DNA of 64,000 bases, taken from positions 933,001-997,000 of the forward strand of contig NZ_CP071604.1 in NCBI RefSeq assembly GCF_017357225.1. The letters are read 5' to 3'. The position numbers were made by a program, and so were the translations under genes. The notes under the pieces are model-generated. The model had not been told where the DNA came from. It saw only the letters and a list, made by a program, of their open reading frames with translations, and did not search any database. Shown here piece after piece: positions 9,823 through 17,161 of the stretch (positions are counted from its first letter, which is position 1; each line of letters starts with the position of its first letter). The DNA is from Rhizobium binae. GTDB lineage: Bacteria; Pseudomonadota; Alphaproteobacteria; Rhizobiales; Rhizobiaceae.

Positions 9823-10455
9823 TCACGCTCCCATGGCTGCATCATAGGCGTAAATGGTCGTCTTGGCACGCTCGGCAACCTCTGCCGCGGTCATTCCCGG
9901 CTTGTAGAGGCTGGTTCCGAGGCCGAAGGCGAAGATGCCGGCCTTGGTGTAATCGGCGAAATTCTTATCCGATACGCCGCCGACGGCGGCAATCGTCAGT
10001 TCCGGCGGCAGGATCGCCCGGATCGCCGTGATCCCGGAAGGACCCAGCACACTCGCCGGGAAGAATTTAAGCCCGGTGGCGCCGGCCCGCGCTGCGGCCA
10101 GTGCCTCGGTCGGCGTGAAGACGCCGGGCATCGTCACCATGCCGTATTGGCGCGCCCGGATGATTACCTCGGGTTCGACATTCGGCGTCACCAGCAGTTT
10201 GCCGCCGGCCGCATTCAGGCTGTCGACGGCCTCGACCGTCAGCACCGTGCCGGCGCCGATCAGCACCTCGGCGGGCGCCATCTTGGCGGCGATCTCGATC
10301 GATTTGAACGGCTCCGGCGAGTTGAGCGGAATTTCGATTGCCGTCAGGCCGTTGTCGATCAGCGCGCCGACGACGCTCTCGGTCTCGTCCGGCCGGATGC
10401 CGCGCAGGATGGCGATCAACGGGTGCTTCATGTCGGGGAAGGGGATACGGTTCAT
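9823..10455 (-). CDS. dgoA: 2-dehydro-3-deoxy-6-phosphogalactonate aldolase
   Basis: A 210-residue KDPG/KDPGal aldolase. It shows ILRGIRPDET near the N-terminus, GAGTVLT, and the Schiff-base Lys in LKFFPAS, followed by GGVSDKNFADY. It would cleave 2-keto-3-deoxy-6-phosphogalactonate to pyruvate and glyceraldehyde 3-phosphate. The start ATG 10455 gives the family's usual length. It lies 13 bp after dgoK, and its pairing with that kinase supports the galactonate rather than the gluconate branch. Confidence 0.9.
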   Translation of the reverse strand: MNRIPFPDMKHPLIAILRGIRPDETESVVGALIDNGLTAIEIPLNSPEPFKSIEIAAKMAPAEVLIGAGTVLTVEAVDSLNAAGGKLLVTPNVEPEVIIRARQYGMVTMPGVFTPTEALAAARAGATGLKFFPASVLGPSGITAIRAILPPELTIAAVGGVSDKNFADYTKAGIFAFGLGTSLYKPGMTAAEVAERAKTTIYAYDAAMGA

Positions 10456-10468
10456 CGTGTCAGCTTTC

Positions 10469-11383
10469 TCAATTCGGCCAGATGGCTTCGGCGGCGGCCG
10501 ATAGCCCGCGGCGCACGGCGGCGTCCGCATCGATGGCGGTGAAGGCAAGGGAGAGGGTTTTGAAGGCCTGTTCGTAGAGCGCCTGCAGGCGCCCGGAAGC
10601 GACGAGGGTGATGCCAGAGTTGGCGGCATCCTGCAGTGCGCCGGCGATCTCGAGGCCGATCAGCGTGCCGGAGAGCCGCGCTTGCGCGGCCGCGGCGGAA
10701 ATTCCGTGCAGGAGCTGCCCGGAGCGAGCGGTAAAGAGCAGGTTGGAGGCAAGGGCCGGGCGGGCGAAAGCGGCCGAGACCGCTGCCCCGAAGGCTGCCG
10801 CATCGGCCGGCTGCTCCTCGGCCCCGGCAACGGCATGCGACAGGATCGTGTGTTTGCTGATCGCGTCGAAGAGTTCGCCGGTCATGAAGGTGGAAAAGCC
10901 GGTCACCTCGCCATCCGTCACATGCACCCACTTCGAGTGCGTGCCGGGCATGCAGACCGCCTGAGCGCCGACGCTTGTGCCGCCGAGGGCGCCGAGAAGC
11001 TGGGTTTCCTCGCCGCGCATGACGTCGGGTGCCGCGGCATCCCGCTGGGCAAGGCCCGGCAGAATGCGGATGTCGCGGCTTTCGCCCGGCACGCGGACGG
11101 CGGCAGTCAGGATCGAGCCGAGCGGGGCGGGCACGTCGATATAACCGGCCTCAACCCAGCCCTGCCTTGCGCCGGCCATGCCGCAGACGATCACCGGCAG
11201 GCTTTCCGGCGCCGCGATGGCGGCGAGATGGCCTGATAGCACGGCGGAAAAGCCGGTCTTTGCCGCGCTGGTCATGCCTTCGCCGCTGCGGCGTTCGGCA
11301 AGCACGCTGCCGTCCTGGGCCATCAGCCAGAGCCGGAAACTGCTGGTGCCCCAGTCCACCGCGACATAAGCCGGATTAGCCAT
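10469..11383 (-). CDS. dgoK: 2-dehydro-3-deoxygalactonokinase
   Basis: A 304-residue DgoK-type sugar-acid kinase. The N-terminus has the phosphate-binding motif AVDWGTSSFRLWLM. PGTHSKWVHV and MTGELFDAISKHTIL are characteristic DgoK segments. It would phosphorylate 2-keto-3-deoxygalactonate for the next enzyme in the operon. The ATG shares one base with the TAA of the upstream SDR gene (TAATG), so translation is coupled. Open frames extending further upstream lie antiphase within the SDR gene and are rejected. Confidence 0.92.
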   Translation of the reverse strand: MANPAYVAVDWGTSSFRLWLMAQDGSVLAERRSGEGMTSAAKTGFSAVLSGHLAAIAAPESLPVIVCGMAGARQGWVEAGYIDVPAPLGSILTAAVRVPGESRDIRILPGLAQRDAAAPDVMRGEETQLLGALGGTSVGAQAVCMPGTHSKWVHVTDGEVTGFSTFMTGELFDAISKHTILSHAVAGAEEQPADAAAFGAAVSAAFARPALASNLLFTARSGQLLHGISAAAAQARLSGTLIGLEIAGALQDAANSGITLVASGRLQALYEQAFKTLSLAFTAIDADAAVRRGLSAAAEAIWPN

Positions 11384-12153
11384 TACAAAACGCCTCCATC
11401 GACAATCAGGGACTGGGCGGTCATTCCGGCCGCGCAGTCGGATGCAAGAAACAGGCAGGGGCCGACGATCGCATCGGCTTTGAGCGGGACTTTCAGGCAT
11501 TGCCGCTCGACCGAGCGGGTGATGCTCTCTTCGGTCAGCCACAACTGCATCTGCCGTTCGGTGACGACCATGCCGGGCAGGATGCAGTTGACCCGGATAT
11601 TCTCCGGGCCCAGCCTGCCTGCCATGCTCTTCGTCAGGCCGACGACCGCCGCCTTTGCTGCCGCATAGGCGGGAAACCCGCCCATGTTCAGCTTGAAGGC
11701 GATCGATGACATATTGACGATCGCACCGCCGCCGGCCGCCCGCATCGATGGCGCGACCGCCTGCGAGGTGAAGAATACATGCCGCAGGTTGACCGCCTGG
11801 TTGTTGTCCCAATAGGCCTCGGTGACCGCGTCGAATTCGTGGCGGTCGTCCCAGGCGGCATTGTTGACGAGCACCCGGATCGGCCCGGAAGCGGCAACGA
11901 CCCGATCGACGGTGCGCCGAATCGCCTCGATGTCGCGCAGATCCGCATGATAGAAGGAAACCGGATGGGCGGTCTGGCCCGACAGAGTTTCGGCAAGCGC
12001 GTTGCCGGCGGCCTCGGCAATGTCGATGAAGGACACCTTGGCGCCCTGGCGCGCGAAGCCTTCGACGATCGCGGCACCGATGCCTGATCCGCCGCCGGTG
12101 ACGAGTACGGTTCGGTCTCTGAACTCCGGAAACTGGGCTGACGTCACGGTCAT
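11383..12153 (-). CDS. SDR-family dehydrogenase, probable sugar 1-dehydrogenase
   Basis: A 256-residue short-chain dehydrogenase. It shows the cofactor loop TGGGSGIGAA, NNAAWDD, the catalytic Ser in NMSSIAF and the YAAAK active-site pair, ending in SLIVDGGVL. As first gene of an operon encoding lactonase, kinase and aldolase, it probably oxidises galactose or a related sugar to its lactone; this is inferred from context. The start ATG 12153 has a perfect GGGAGGAG ribosome site; an upstream in-frame ATG (12174) sits inside the candidate operator and is less likely. No dehydratase gene is present here. Confidence 0.87.
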   Translation of the reverse strand: MTVTSAQFPEFRDRTVLVTGGGSGIGAAIVEGFARQGAKVSFIDIAEAAGNALAETLSGQTAHPVSFYHADLRDIEAIRRTVDRVVAASGPIRVLVNNAAWDDRHEFDAVTEAYWDNNQAVNLRHVFFTSQAVAPSMRAAGGGAIVNMSSIAFKLNMGGFPAYAAAKAAVVGLTKSMAGRLGPENIRVNCILPGMVVTERQMQLWLTEESITRSVERQCLKVPLKADAIVGPCLFLASDCAAGMTAQSLIVDGGVL

Positions 12154-12168
12154 CGTCTCCTCCCGATG

Positions 12169-12183
12169 TTCCATTATTTGGAA
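12169..12183. promoter_or_regulatory. Candidate IclR operator palindrome
   Basis: A perfect 15-bp inverted repeat TTCCATTATTTGGAA (five-base arms, five-base spacer) lies between the divergent SDR operon and IclR gene, 16 bp upstream of the SDR start codon. A further TGGAA half-site occurs at 12199-12203. The region is strikingly AT-rich against its surroundings. The position suits control of both genes by the neighbouring regulator. Confidence 0.65.
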
Positions 12184-12246
12184 CTTAATTTGACTATATG
12201 GAATTATCGAATTATGCTGCCCTTTCTGTCAAGGGCGGATGAGACG

Positions 12247-13044
12247 ATGAATGCAAGCGGCGACGGCATGGCACAGGCACGCGAGACCGGCACGCTCGGC
12301 AAGCTGATGGTGCTGCTCGATCTCGTCACCCATGCGGACGCGCCGCTGCGGTTCACCGATATCCTGTCGCTCGCCGGCCAGCCGCGCGGCACCCTGCATC
12401 GCCAGCTCAGCCACCTCGTCGAGGAAGGACTGCTCGAGCTCGACGGCGACGGCCGCTATTCGCCGGGCCTGCGCCTGCTCGATTTCGCCGCCCGCAGCTG
12501 GGCGCGCAATGAATTCCGCCTCATTGCCGAACCGCACCTTGCCGATCTGCAGCAGGCGACCGGAGAGACCGTGCATCTCGGTGTTCTCAGGGGGCAGTCG
12601 ATCATCTATCTCGACAAGGTCGAAGGCCGCCAGCCGGTGCGGATGTATTCGCAGATCGGCAATGCTTCGCCCTGTTACTGCACCGGCGTCGGCAAGGCCG
12701 CCCTTTCGTTGCTTCCGGCCGAGAGCCTGGCCGATCTCCTCGCCGGCGTGAATTTCACTCGCTTTACCGCCGCCACCCATGCTTCTCCCTCAAGTCTACT
12801 CGCCGAAATCCGCGAGATCGCCAATCAGGGCTATGCTTTCGATCGTGAGGAGCATGAGGCCGGCATCCGCTGCGTCGCCGCACCCATCTGGTCGGAGGAT
12901 CGGACTTTTCTCGGCGGCGTCTCGATCACCGGCCCGGCCTATCGCCTGTCGATGGAACTTCTCGCCCAATGGACCGTTCCGGTTCGACGGACGGCCGAAA
13001 GGATCATGGAAGGCATGCGCATCCGTCTCGGCCCGCGTCGCTAA
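12247..13044 (+). CDS. IclR-family transcriptional regulator of the sugar-acid operon
   Basis: A 265-residue IclR protein. The winged helix (about residues 15-75, LGKLMVLLDLVTH...RGTLHRQLSHLVEEGLLELDGDGRYSPG) is followed by the effector domain (about 85-260) with YLDKVEGRQPVRMYSQIG, PCYCTGVGKA and AFDREEHEAGIRCVAAPIW. It is transcribed away from the SDR-dgoK-dgoA-lactonase operon and probably represses it until a sugar acid binds. ATG 12247 gives the usual family length; earlier in-frame ATGs at 12166 and 12214 lie in the operator region. Confidence 0.92.
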   Translation: MNASGDGMAQARETGTLGKLMVLLDLVTHADAPLRFTDILSLAGQPRGTLHRQLSHLVEEGLLELDGDGRYSPGLRLLDFAARSWARNEFRLIAEPHLADLQQATGETVHLGVLRGQSIIYLDKVEGRQPVRMYSQIGNASPCYCTGVGKAALSLLPAESLADLLAGVNFTRFTAATHASPSSLLAEIREIANQGYAFDREEHEAGIRCVAAPIWSEDRTFLGGVSITGPAYRLSMELLAQWTVPVRRTAERIMEGMRIRLGPRR

Positions 13045-13278
13045 AGACCGATACGGAAGAAATTTGCTCTCCGCCCTTGCCGAACGCGATTGGAGAGCAT
13101 GCTTATGATGAGGGCGTTATTGAGATTTGCCGGCGAATCACGACAACTGGAAATAGTCAGCGAAATCGACAACACCTGTCGGCCGAACAATTAATGCTAC
13201 GGCCGATTGCATTTGATCCGCAATCGCCATTTCCTAGTGCAAGCGAATCGGCCGCGGCGCCGAAGACGAAGAAACGTG

Positions 13279-14016
13279 ATGGAACACTTGTCGAAAACAT
13301 CCACGGAACAAGAAGACGATTACATCAGGGAAATTGCGGGCCTGAAGACCCAGTTCGACATTTTCCGGTTCATGAAACGCGTGACCGAAGCCTATCGCTC
13401 CCGCGCCTTCATGGTTCTCAATCTGCCGCCGATCACATCCCTCGATCTTCAGGGCAACACCGTCATCACCAGCTGGCCGGCCGAGCTTCTGGCGCTTTAC
13501 GACCAGGAGGGATTGATGGTGAACAGCCCGGTTCTGCGGCGGCTGAGAACATCGGCGCGGCCCTTCTTTTACGACATGTCGCGACAGACCTGGTCGCGCG
13601 ACGACGGCAAGTCCGCCCTGGTCGTCGGGCTGTTCGAACGTTTCAGGATGATGCGTTGCGCCTATTTCCCGACGCATGAGCCCTCCGGCCTGCGCGGCGC
13701 CGTCTCCTTCGCCGGCGATCGCGAACCCTTCAGCCCGGGCGAGATGCGCGAGCTTTGTTATATCGCCATCCATGTCTTCGACCGGCTTGCCGAGATACGC
13801 AACCTCGATACCCGCGTCACCGATGCGCTGACCGACCGCGAGATCGATTGCCTCAACTGGACGGCGGCCGGCAAGACCAGCGCCGAGATCGCCGAAATCC
13901 TGGTGCTGTCCGAGCATACGGTCAATCATTACCTCAACCGCGCCACCAAGAAGCTTGACACCGTCAACCGCACCCAGGCCGTCGCCAAGGCGCTGCGGAT
14001 CGGCTTGATCAAATAA
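13279..14016 (+). CDS. LuxR-family regulator with an N-terminal ligand-binding-like domain
   Basis: A 245-residue protein. The C-terminal 65 residues form a GerE helix-turn-helix (LTDREIDCLNWTAAGKTSAEIAEILVLSEHTV...). The N-terminal 160 residues are arranged like an autoinducer-binding domain, with SWPAELLALYDQEGLMVNSPVLRRL in the place where that domain has conserved aromatics. No LuxI-type synthase is nearby, so it would be a LuxR solo if it binds acyl-homoserine lactone at all. ATG 13279 is preferred; an upstream in-frame ATG (13207) adds an Arg-rich stretch. Confidence 0.85.
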   Translation: MEHLSKTSTEQEDDYIREIAGLKTQFDIFRFMKRVTEAYRSRAFMVLNLPPITSLDLQGNTVITSWPAELLALYDQEGLMVNSPVLRRLRTSARPFFYDMSRQTWSRDDGKSALVVGLFERFRMMRCAYFPTHEPSGLRGAVSFAGDREPFSPGEMRELCYIAIHVFDRLAEIRNLDTRVTDALTDREIDCLNWTAAGKTSAEIAEILVLSEHTVNHYLNRATKKLDTVNRTQAVAKALRIGLIK

Positions 14017-14115
14017 GTTGCAAAGACGGCAATCGGCTCCGGCCGACCGCTTAGCGCGTAGGCAGATCGGAGCGCCTTCCCGGCGCTTGCGCGCGGTTTT
14101 CCAGCTTTTTCCATC

Positions 14116-14131
14116 TGGCACGCTTTCTGCA
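14116..14131 (+). promoter_or_regulatory. Sigma-54-type (-24/-12) promoter candidate
   Basis: The sequence TGGCACGCTTTCTGCA matches the RpoN consensus TGGCACG-N4-TTGCA at 11 of 12 defined positions. The invariant GG and GC are exactly ten bases apart. The predicted transcription start is about 14142. No NifA-type TGT-N10-ACA site was seen upstream by eye. The nearest downstream gene is mrp, about 400 bp away. Confidence 0.5.
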
Positions 14132-14141
14132 TCTCTTCTGC

Positions 14142-14329
14142 CAGAGGTCCAGAGGGGACTTTGCTGACCAGCGCCAGGAAATGGCGCGGCCGACACACCG
14201 CCGTCCGACGCCGATGCCGCTTCTCTCCTGGGCTTCGGCATCGGCGGCGGTTGTTGCCTTTCGGCACCGTTTCTTGCGCAGCTGTTCTCGATTTCCTCTT
14301 GCCGGTCACTTTTTTCTGGCCTTTTTTTT
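14142..14329 (+). ncRNA. Candidate small RNA or leader start, about 190 nt
   Basis: From the predicted start of the -24/-12 promoter, the transcript would contain hairpin GCGCCA/TGGCGC (14171-14187) and an 11-bp perfect stem CGCCGATGCCG/CGGCATCGGCG (14209-14246). It would end at a weak GCCGG/CTGGC hairpin (14301-14320) followed by eight T residues (14322-14329). Both ends are predictions. If the terminator is not used, the same RNA would form the 5' leader of mrp. Confidence 0.3.
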
Positions 14330-14375
14330 GGCTTGCGCTAGTTCGCCCTGCATTGCGCCGGTTCTCGGGGAGAGA

Positions 14376-14425
14376 CCGTTGCGGCCATCAGGGCGAAAGC
14401 CCGGCGGACTTGATGGCCGCAACGG
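14376..14425. repeat. Perfect 15-bp inverted repeat with inner GNRA hairpin
   Basis: The arms are CCGTTGCGGCCATCA (14376-14390) and TGATGGCCGCAACGG (14411-14425). The 20-base loop holds its own GGGC-GAAA-GCCC hairpin (14391-14402). The structure sits 120 bp before the mrp start. It lacks a following T-run, so it is not a typical terminator on the plus strand. Confidence 0.85.
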
Positions 14426-14545
14426 ATTTCGAATTCCGGCCGGCGTTTTTCAAAGCCGGCAAATCGATTTTCCGCTCGATGATTTTGTTTGGCGAAGACG
14501 TGCGCCTCCACTATCTGTGATCCAAGAAGAAGCAGTGAGGGTGGA

Positions 14546-15730
14546 ATGACCGACGTCACCAAGGAACAGGTTCTCGAAACGCTGAAGACCGTGCGCGGAC
14601 CGGATCTCGAGCATGATATCGTCGCGCTCGGCATGGTTTCCGATGTGTTCATCTCCGACGGCAAGGTCTATTTCTCCATCACCGTCCCGGCCGAGCGCGC
14701 CAGGGAGCTGGAGCCGATGCGGCTCGCCGCCGAGCGCGTCATCAAGGAAATGCCTGGTGTCAAAGGTGCGCTCGTCACGCTGACCGCCGACAGGAAGGCG
14801 GCGGCCGCAACGCCCGCTGCCCGCCCGGCGCCGAACCCGCCGCATGGCCATGCCGGTCATGATCATGGCGGCCACGATCATCCGCATCACGCCCATGCGC
14901 CCCAGCAGCAGCCGCCGCGGGCCGGCAAGATCGGCGTTCCCGGCATCGGCGCCATCATCGCCGTCGCCTCTGGCAAGGGCGGGGTCGGCAAGTCCACTAC
15001 CGCTGTCAACCTGGCACTCGGCCTGCTCGCCAACGGCCTTCGCGTCGGCATTCTCGATGCTGATATCTACGGCCCTTCGATGCCGCGACTGCTGAAGATA
15101 TCCGGCCGCCCGACGCAGATCGACGGCCGCATCATCAATCCGATGGAGAACTACGGCCTCAAGGTGATGTCGATGGGCTTCCTCGTCGATGAGGAGACGG
15201 CGATGATCTGGCGCGGGCCGATGGTTCAGTCGGCGCTGTTGCAGATGCTGCGCGAAGTCGCCTGGGGCGAGCTCGACGTCCTCGTCGTCGACATGCCGCC
15301 CGGCACCGGCGATGCGCAATTGACCATGGCCCAGCAGGTGCCGCTTGCCGGCGCCGTCATCGTCTCGACGCCGCAGGATCTCGCTTTGATCGATGCCCGC
15401 AAGGGCCTCAACATGTTCCGCAAGGTCGAGGTGCCGGTACTCGGCATCGTCGAGAACATGAGCTATTTCATCGCCCCCGACACCGGCACCCGTTACGACA
15501 TCTTCGGCCATGGCGGCGCCCGCAAGGAGGCCGAGCGCATCGGCGTGCCCTTCCTCGGCGAAGTGCCGCTGACGATGAATATCCGTGAAACCTCCGACGC
15601 CGGCACCCCGCTCGTTGCCTCCGACCCGAACGGCATCGTCGCCGGCATCTATCGCGGCATCGCCGCCAAGGTCTGGGAGCAGCTTGGCGGCCAGTCCCGG
15701 CGCCCGCCTCCGGCGATCGTCTTCGAATAG
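14546..15730 (+). CDS. mrp: Mrp/ApbC-type Fe-S cluster carrier ATPase (no CxxC)
   Basis: A 394-residue Mrp/NBP35-family P-loop protein. An N-terminal MIP18/DUF59 domain (about residues 1-85) is joined to the ATPase by a His-rich linker (about 99-122, HGHAGHDHGG-like). The deviant Walker A is SGKGGVGKST near residue 143, and DMPPGTGDAQL is the Walker B region. The segment that usually carries CxxC reads NMSYFIAPDTGTRYDIFGHGG, with both cysteines absent. Family members carry and deliver Fe-S clusters; how this one would bind a cluster is unclear. ATG 14546 fits the MIP18 start; a longer frame from 14489 is rejected. Confidence 0.92.
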   Translation: MTDVTKEQVLETLKTVRGPDLEHDIVALGMVSDVFISDGKVYFSITVPAERARELEPMRLAAERVIKEMPGVKGALVTLTADRKAAAATPAARPAPNPPHGHAGHDHGGHDHPHHAHAPQQQPPRAGKIGVPGIGAIIAVASGKGGVGKSTTAVNLALGLLANGLRVGILDADIYGPSMPRLLKISGRPTQIDGRIINPMENYGLKVMSMGFLVDEETAMIWRGPMVQSALLQMLREVAWGELDVLVVDMPPGTGDAQLTMAQQVPLAGAVIVSTPQDLALIDARKGLNMFRKVEVPVLGIVENMSYFIAPDTGTRYDIFGHGGARKEAERIGVPFLGEVPLTMNIRETSDAGTPLVASDPNGIVAGIYRGIAAKVWEQLGGQSRRPPPAIVFE

Positions 15731-16156
15731 CGCGGGCTGACGGAGCCGGCATGACGGCACACAGCAAGGCCAGGCGCCGAATCATCGCTGCAATCACCCC
15801 AATTGTGGGGGAAACGTGGTGAAAAGCCGCGCTTCACGGAAGATGTCTTGATTATTTCACGGCTTTGCTTCATATGCCGCGGCGCCATGATGGCGTTGCT
15901 GCGGATGCTCAATGATGGCCGCCTCCGTTTCGAAGGTTTTGGCCCGCCTGCAAGATCGAAGGATTGGTAACTGCGATGCGGTGGAGCACAATGCGCATGC
16001 TGGCCTTTAAGGCCGGATGCAGCCGGAGTTTTATGAACTTTCTAGATCCGCTTCCGTTTGGACCTGGGACGAGCCACCCTCGCATTGCCGCGATGGCGGC
16101 CGCACGGAAAGGCTTTCGATGATGGCGATGACCACGAACTGTCGTGAGCATCGGGG
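15731..16156. other. Intergenic region before corA
   Basis: This 426-bp region has no supported gene on either strand. It contains a palindromic GGCCTTTAAGGCC (near 16005) and CCCC/GGGG around AATTGT (near 15800), which may act as weak terminators or mRNA structures. No Mg2+-sensing leader could be recognised by eye. Confidence 0.5.
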
Positions 16157-17143
16157 ATGTTGCCGGTGATCACCGCTTACAGTTCCAGTTGCAAGTCGGT
16201 CGATATCCGCGACCTGTCGCAGCCGGCATCCTTTCCCCGGGATGTCGTGTGGATCGACATGATCGAGCCGACCCGCGAAGAGGAGCTTTATGTCGAGAAG
16301 GTTCTCGGCATCGAGGTTCCAACCCGCGACGATCTCAAGGATATCGAGCCTTCCGCCCGTCTTTACGTCGAAAACGACGCCGTCTTCATGACCGCTTCGC
16401 TCGTCTGGAAAGCTGATACCGACGCGCCGACGCTGACCGATGTCGCTTTCATCCTGGCCGGAAACTGCCTGGTCACTATCCGTTACGCCCATCCCAAATC
16501 CTTCGCGCTGTTCATCGCCGCCCTTCACCGGCTGCCGGAAAACTGGCGCAGCGGCGCGGCCCTTCTTGCCAAGCTGCTGGAGACGATCGTCGACCGGACC
16601 GCCGAAATCCTCGAAATCTCCGTCTCGCGTATCGACATCCTCTCCACCCATGTCTTCGGCGACCGCGCGAAAAAGGTGCGCAAGCCGTCGAACTACCTTG
16701 AGGAAAAACTGCGGGATATTGCCGGTCATCACCGCATGATCAGCAAGCTGCGCGACAGTATCGGTTCGCTGTCCCGGCTGCTCACCTTCTTTCACACGAT
16801 CCCGGCGATCCAGCAGGACCGCGAGGCCAAGGAGCTCTGCCGCACAATTTCGCGCGATATCCAGTCGCTGTCGGAGCACGCCGCCTTCATCGCCGCCAAC
16901 ATCACCTTCCTGCTCGACGCCTCGCTCGGCCTGATCAACATTGAGCAGAACTCGATCATCAAGATATTCTCGATCGCCTCGGTCGTGTTCCTGCCGCCGA
17001 CCTTGGTCGCCTCGATCTACGGCATGAACTTTCAGGTCATGCCGGAACTGGCCTGGACGGCCGGCTACCCCTATTCGCTGGCTTTGATGGTGATATCAGC
17101 CGTCATCCCCTTTTTCTTTTTTCGCTGGAAAGGCTGGCTCTGA
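16157..17143 (+). CDS. corA: CorA-family magnesium/divalent metal transporter
   Basis: A 328-residue inner-membrane channel. The long N-terminal cytoplasmic domain (about 1-265) is followed by two C-terminal membrane helices. The first ends in the family-defining YGMN motif, followed by a FQVMPEL loop as in Mg2+-selective CorA, and the second ends in the basic tail FFRWKGWL. Length and architecture are normal. The start ATG 16157 is preceded by ATCGGGG, a close and weak ribosome site. It is followed by kup after 18 bp, so the two cation transporters may be cotranscribed. Confidence 0.93.
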   Translation: MLPVITAYSSSCKSVDIRDLSQPASFPRDVVWIDMIEPTREEELYVEKVLGIEVPTRDDLKDIEPSARLYVENDAVFMTASLVWKADTDAPTLTDVAFILAGNCLVTIRYAHPKSFALFIAALHRLPENWRSGAALLAKLLETIVDRTAEILEISVSRIDILSTHVFGDRAKKVRKPSNYLEEKLRDIAGHHRMISKLRDSIGSLSRLLTFFHTIPAIQQDREAKELCRTISRDIQSLSEHAAFIAANITFLLDASLGLINIEQNSIIKIFSIASVVFLPPTLVASIYGMNFQVMPELAWTAGYPYSLALMVISAVIPFFFFRWKGWL

Positions 17144-17161
17144 GGAGCCTGTTGTAATTTC

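Larger units (their letters stand above)
14017..14545. other. Structured intergenic region between the luxR-type gene and mrp
   Basis: This 529-bp stretch has no convincing gene; the open frames at 14161-14520 and 14181-14549 give Arg/Pro/Phe-rich proteins with no ribosome site. It holds a sigma-54-like promoter, four inverted repeats and two T-runs, listed separately. A shorter repeat GCCGGC...GCCGGC lies at 14439-14460. Confidence 0.6.

Noticed and set aside
13106..13192. A 28-codon frame before the LuxR-type gene.
   Set aside because: Too short and without a ribosome site or similarity; it may simply be leader sequence.
14161..14549. Plus-strand frames of about 120 codons in the gap before mrp.
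   Set aside because: They lack ribosome sites, and their translations (Arg/Pro/Phe-rich) fit no family; the region is better explained as structured non-coding DNA.
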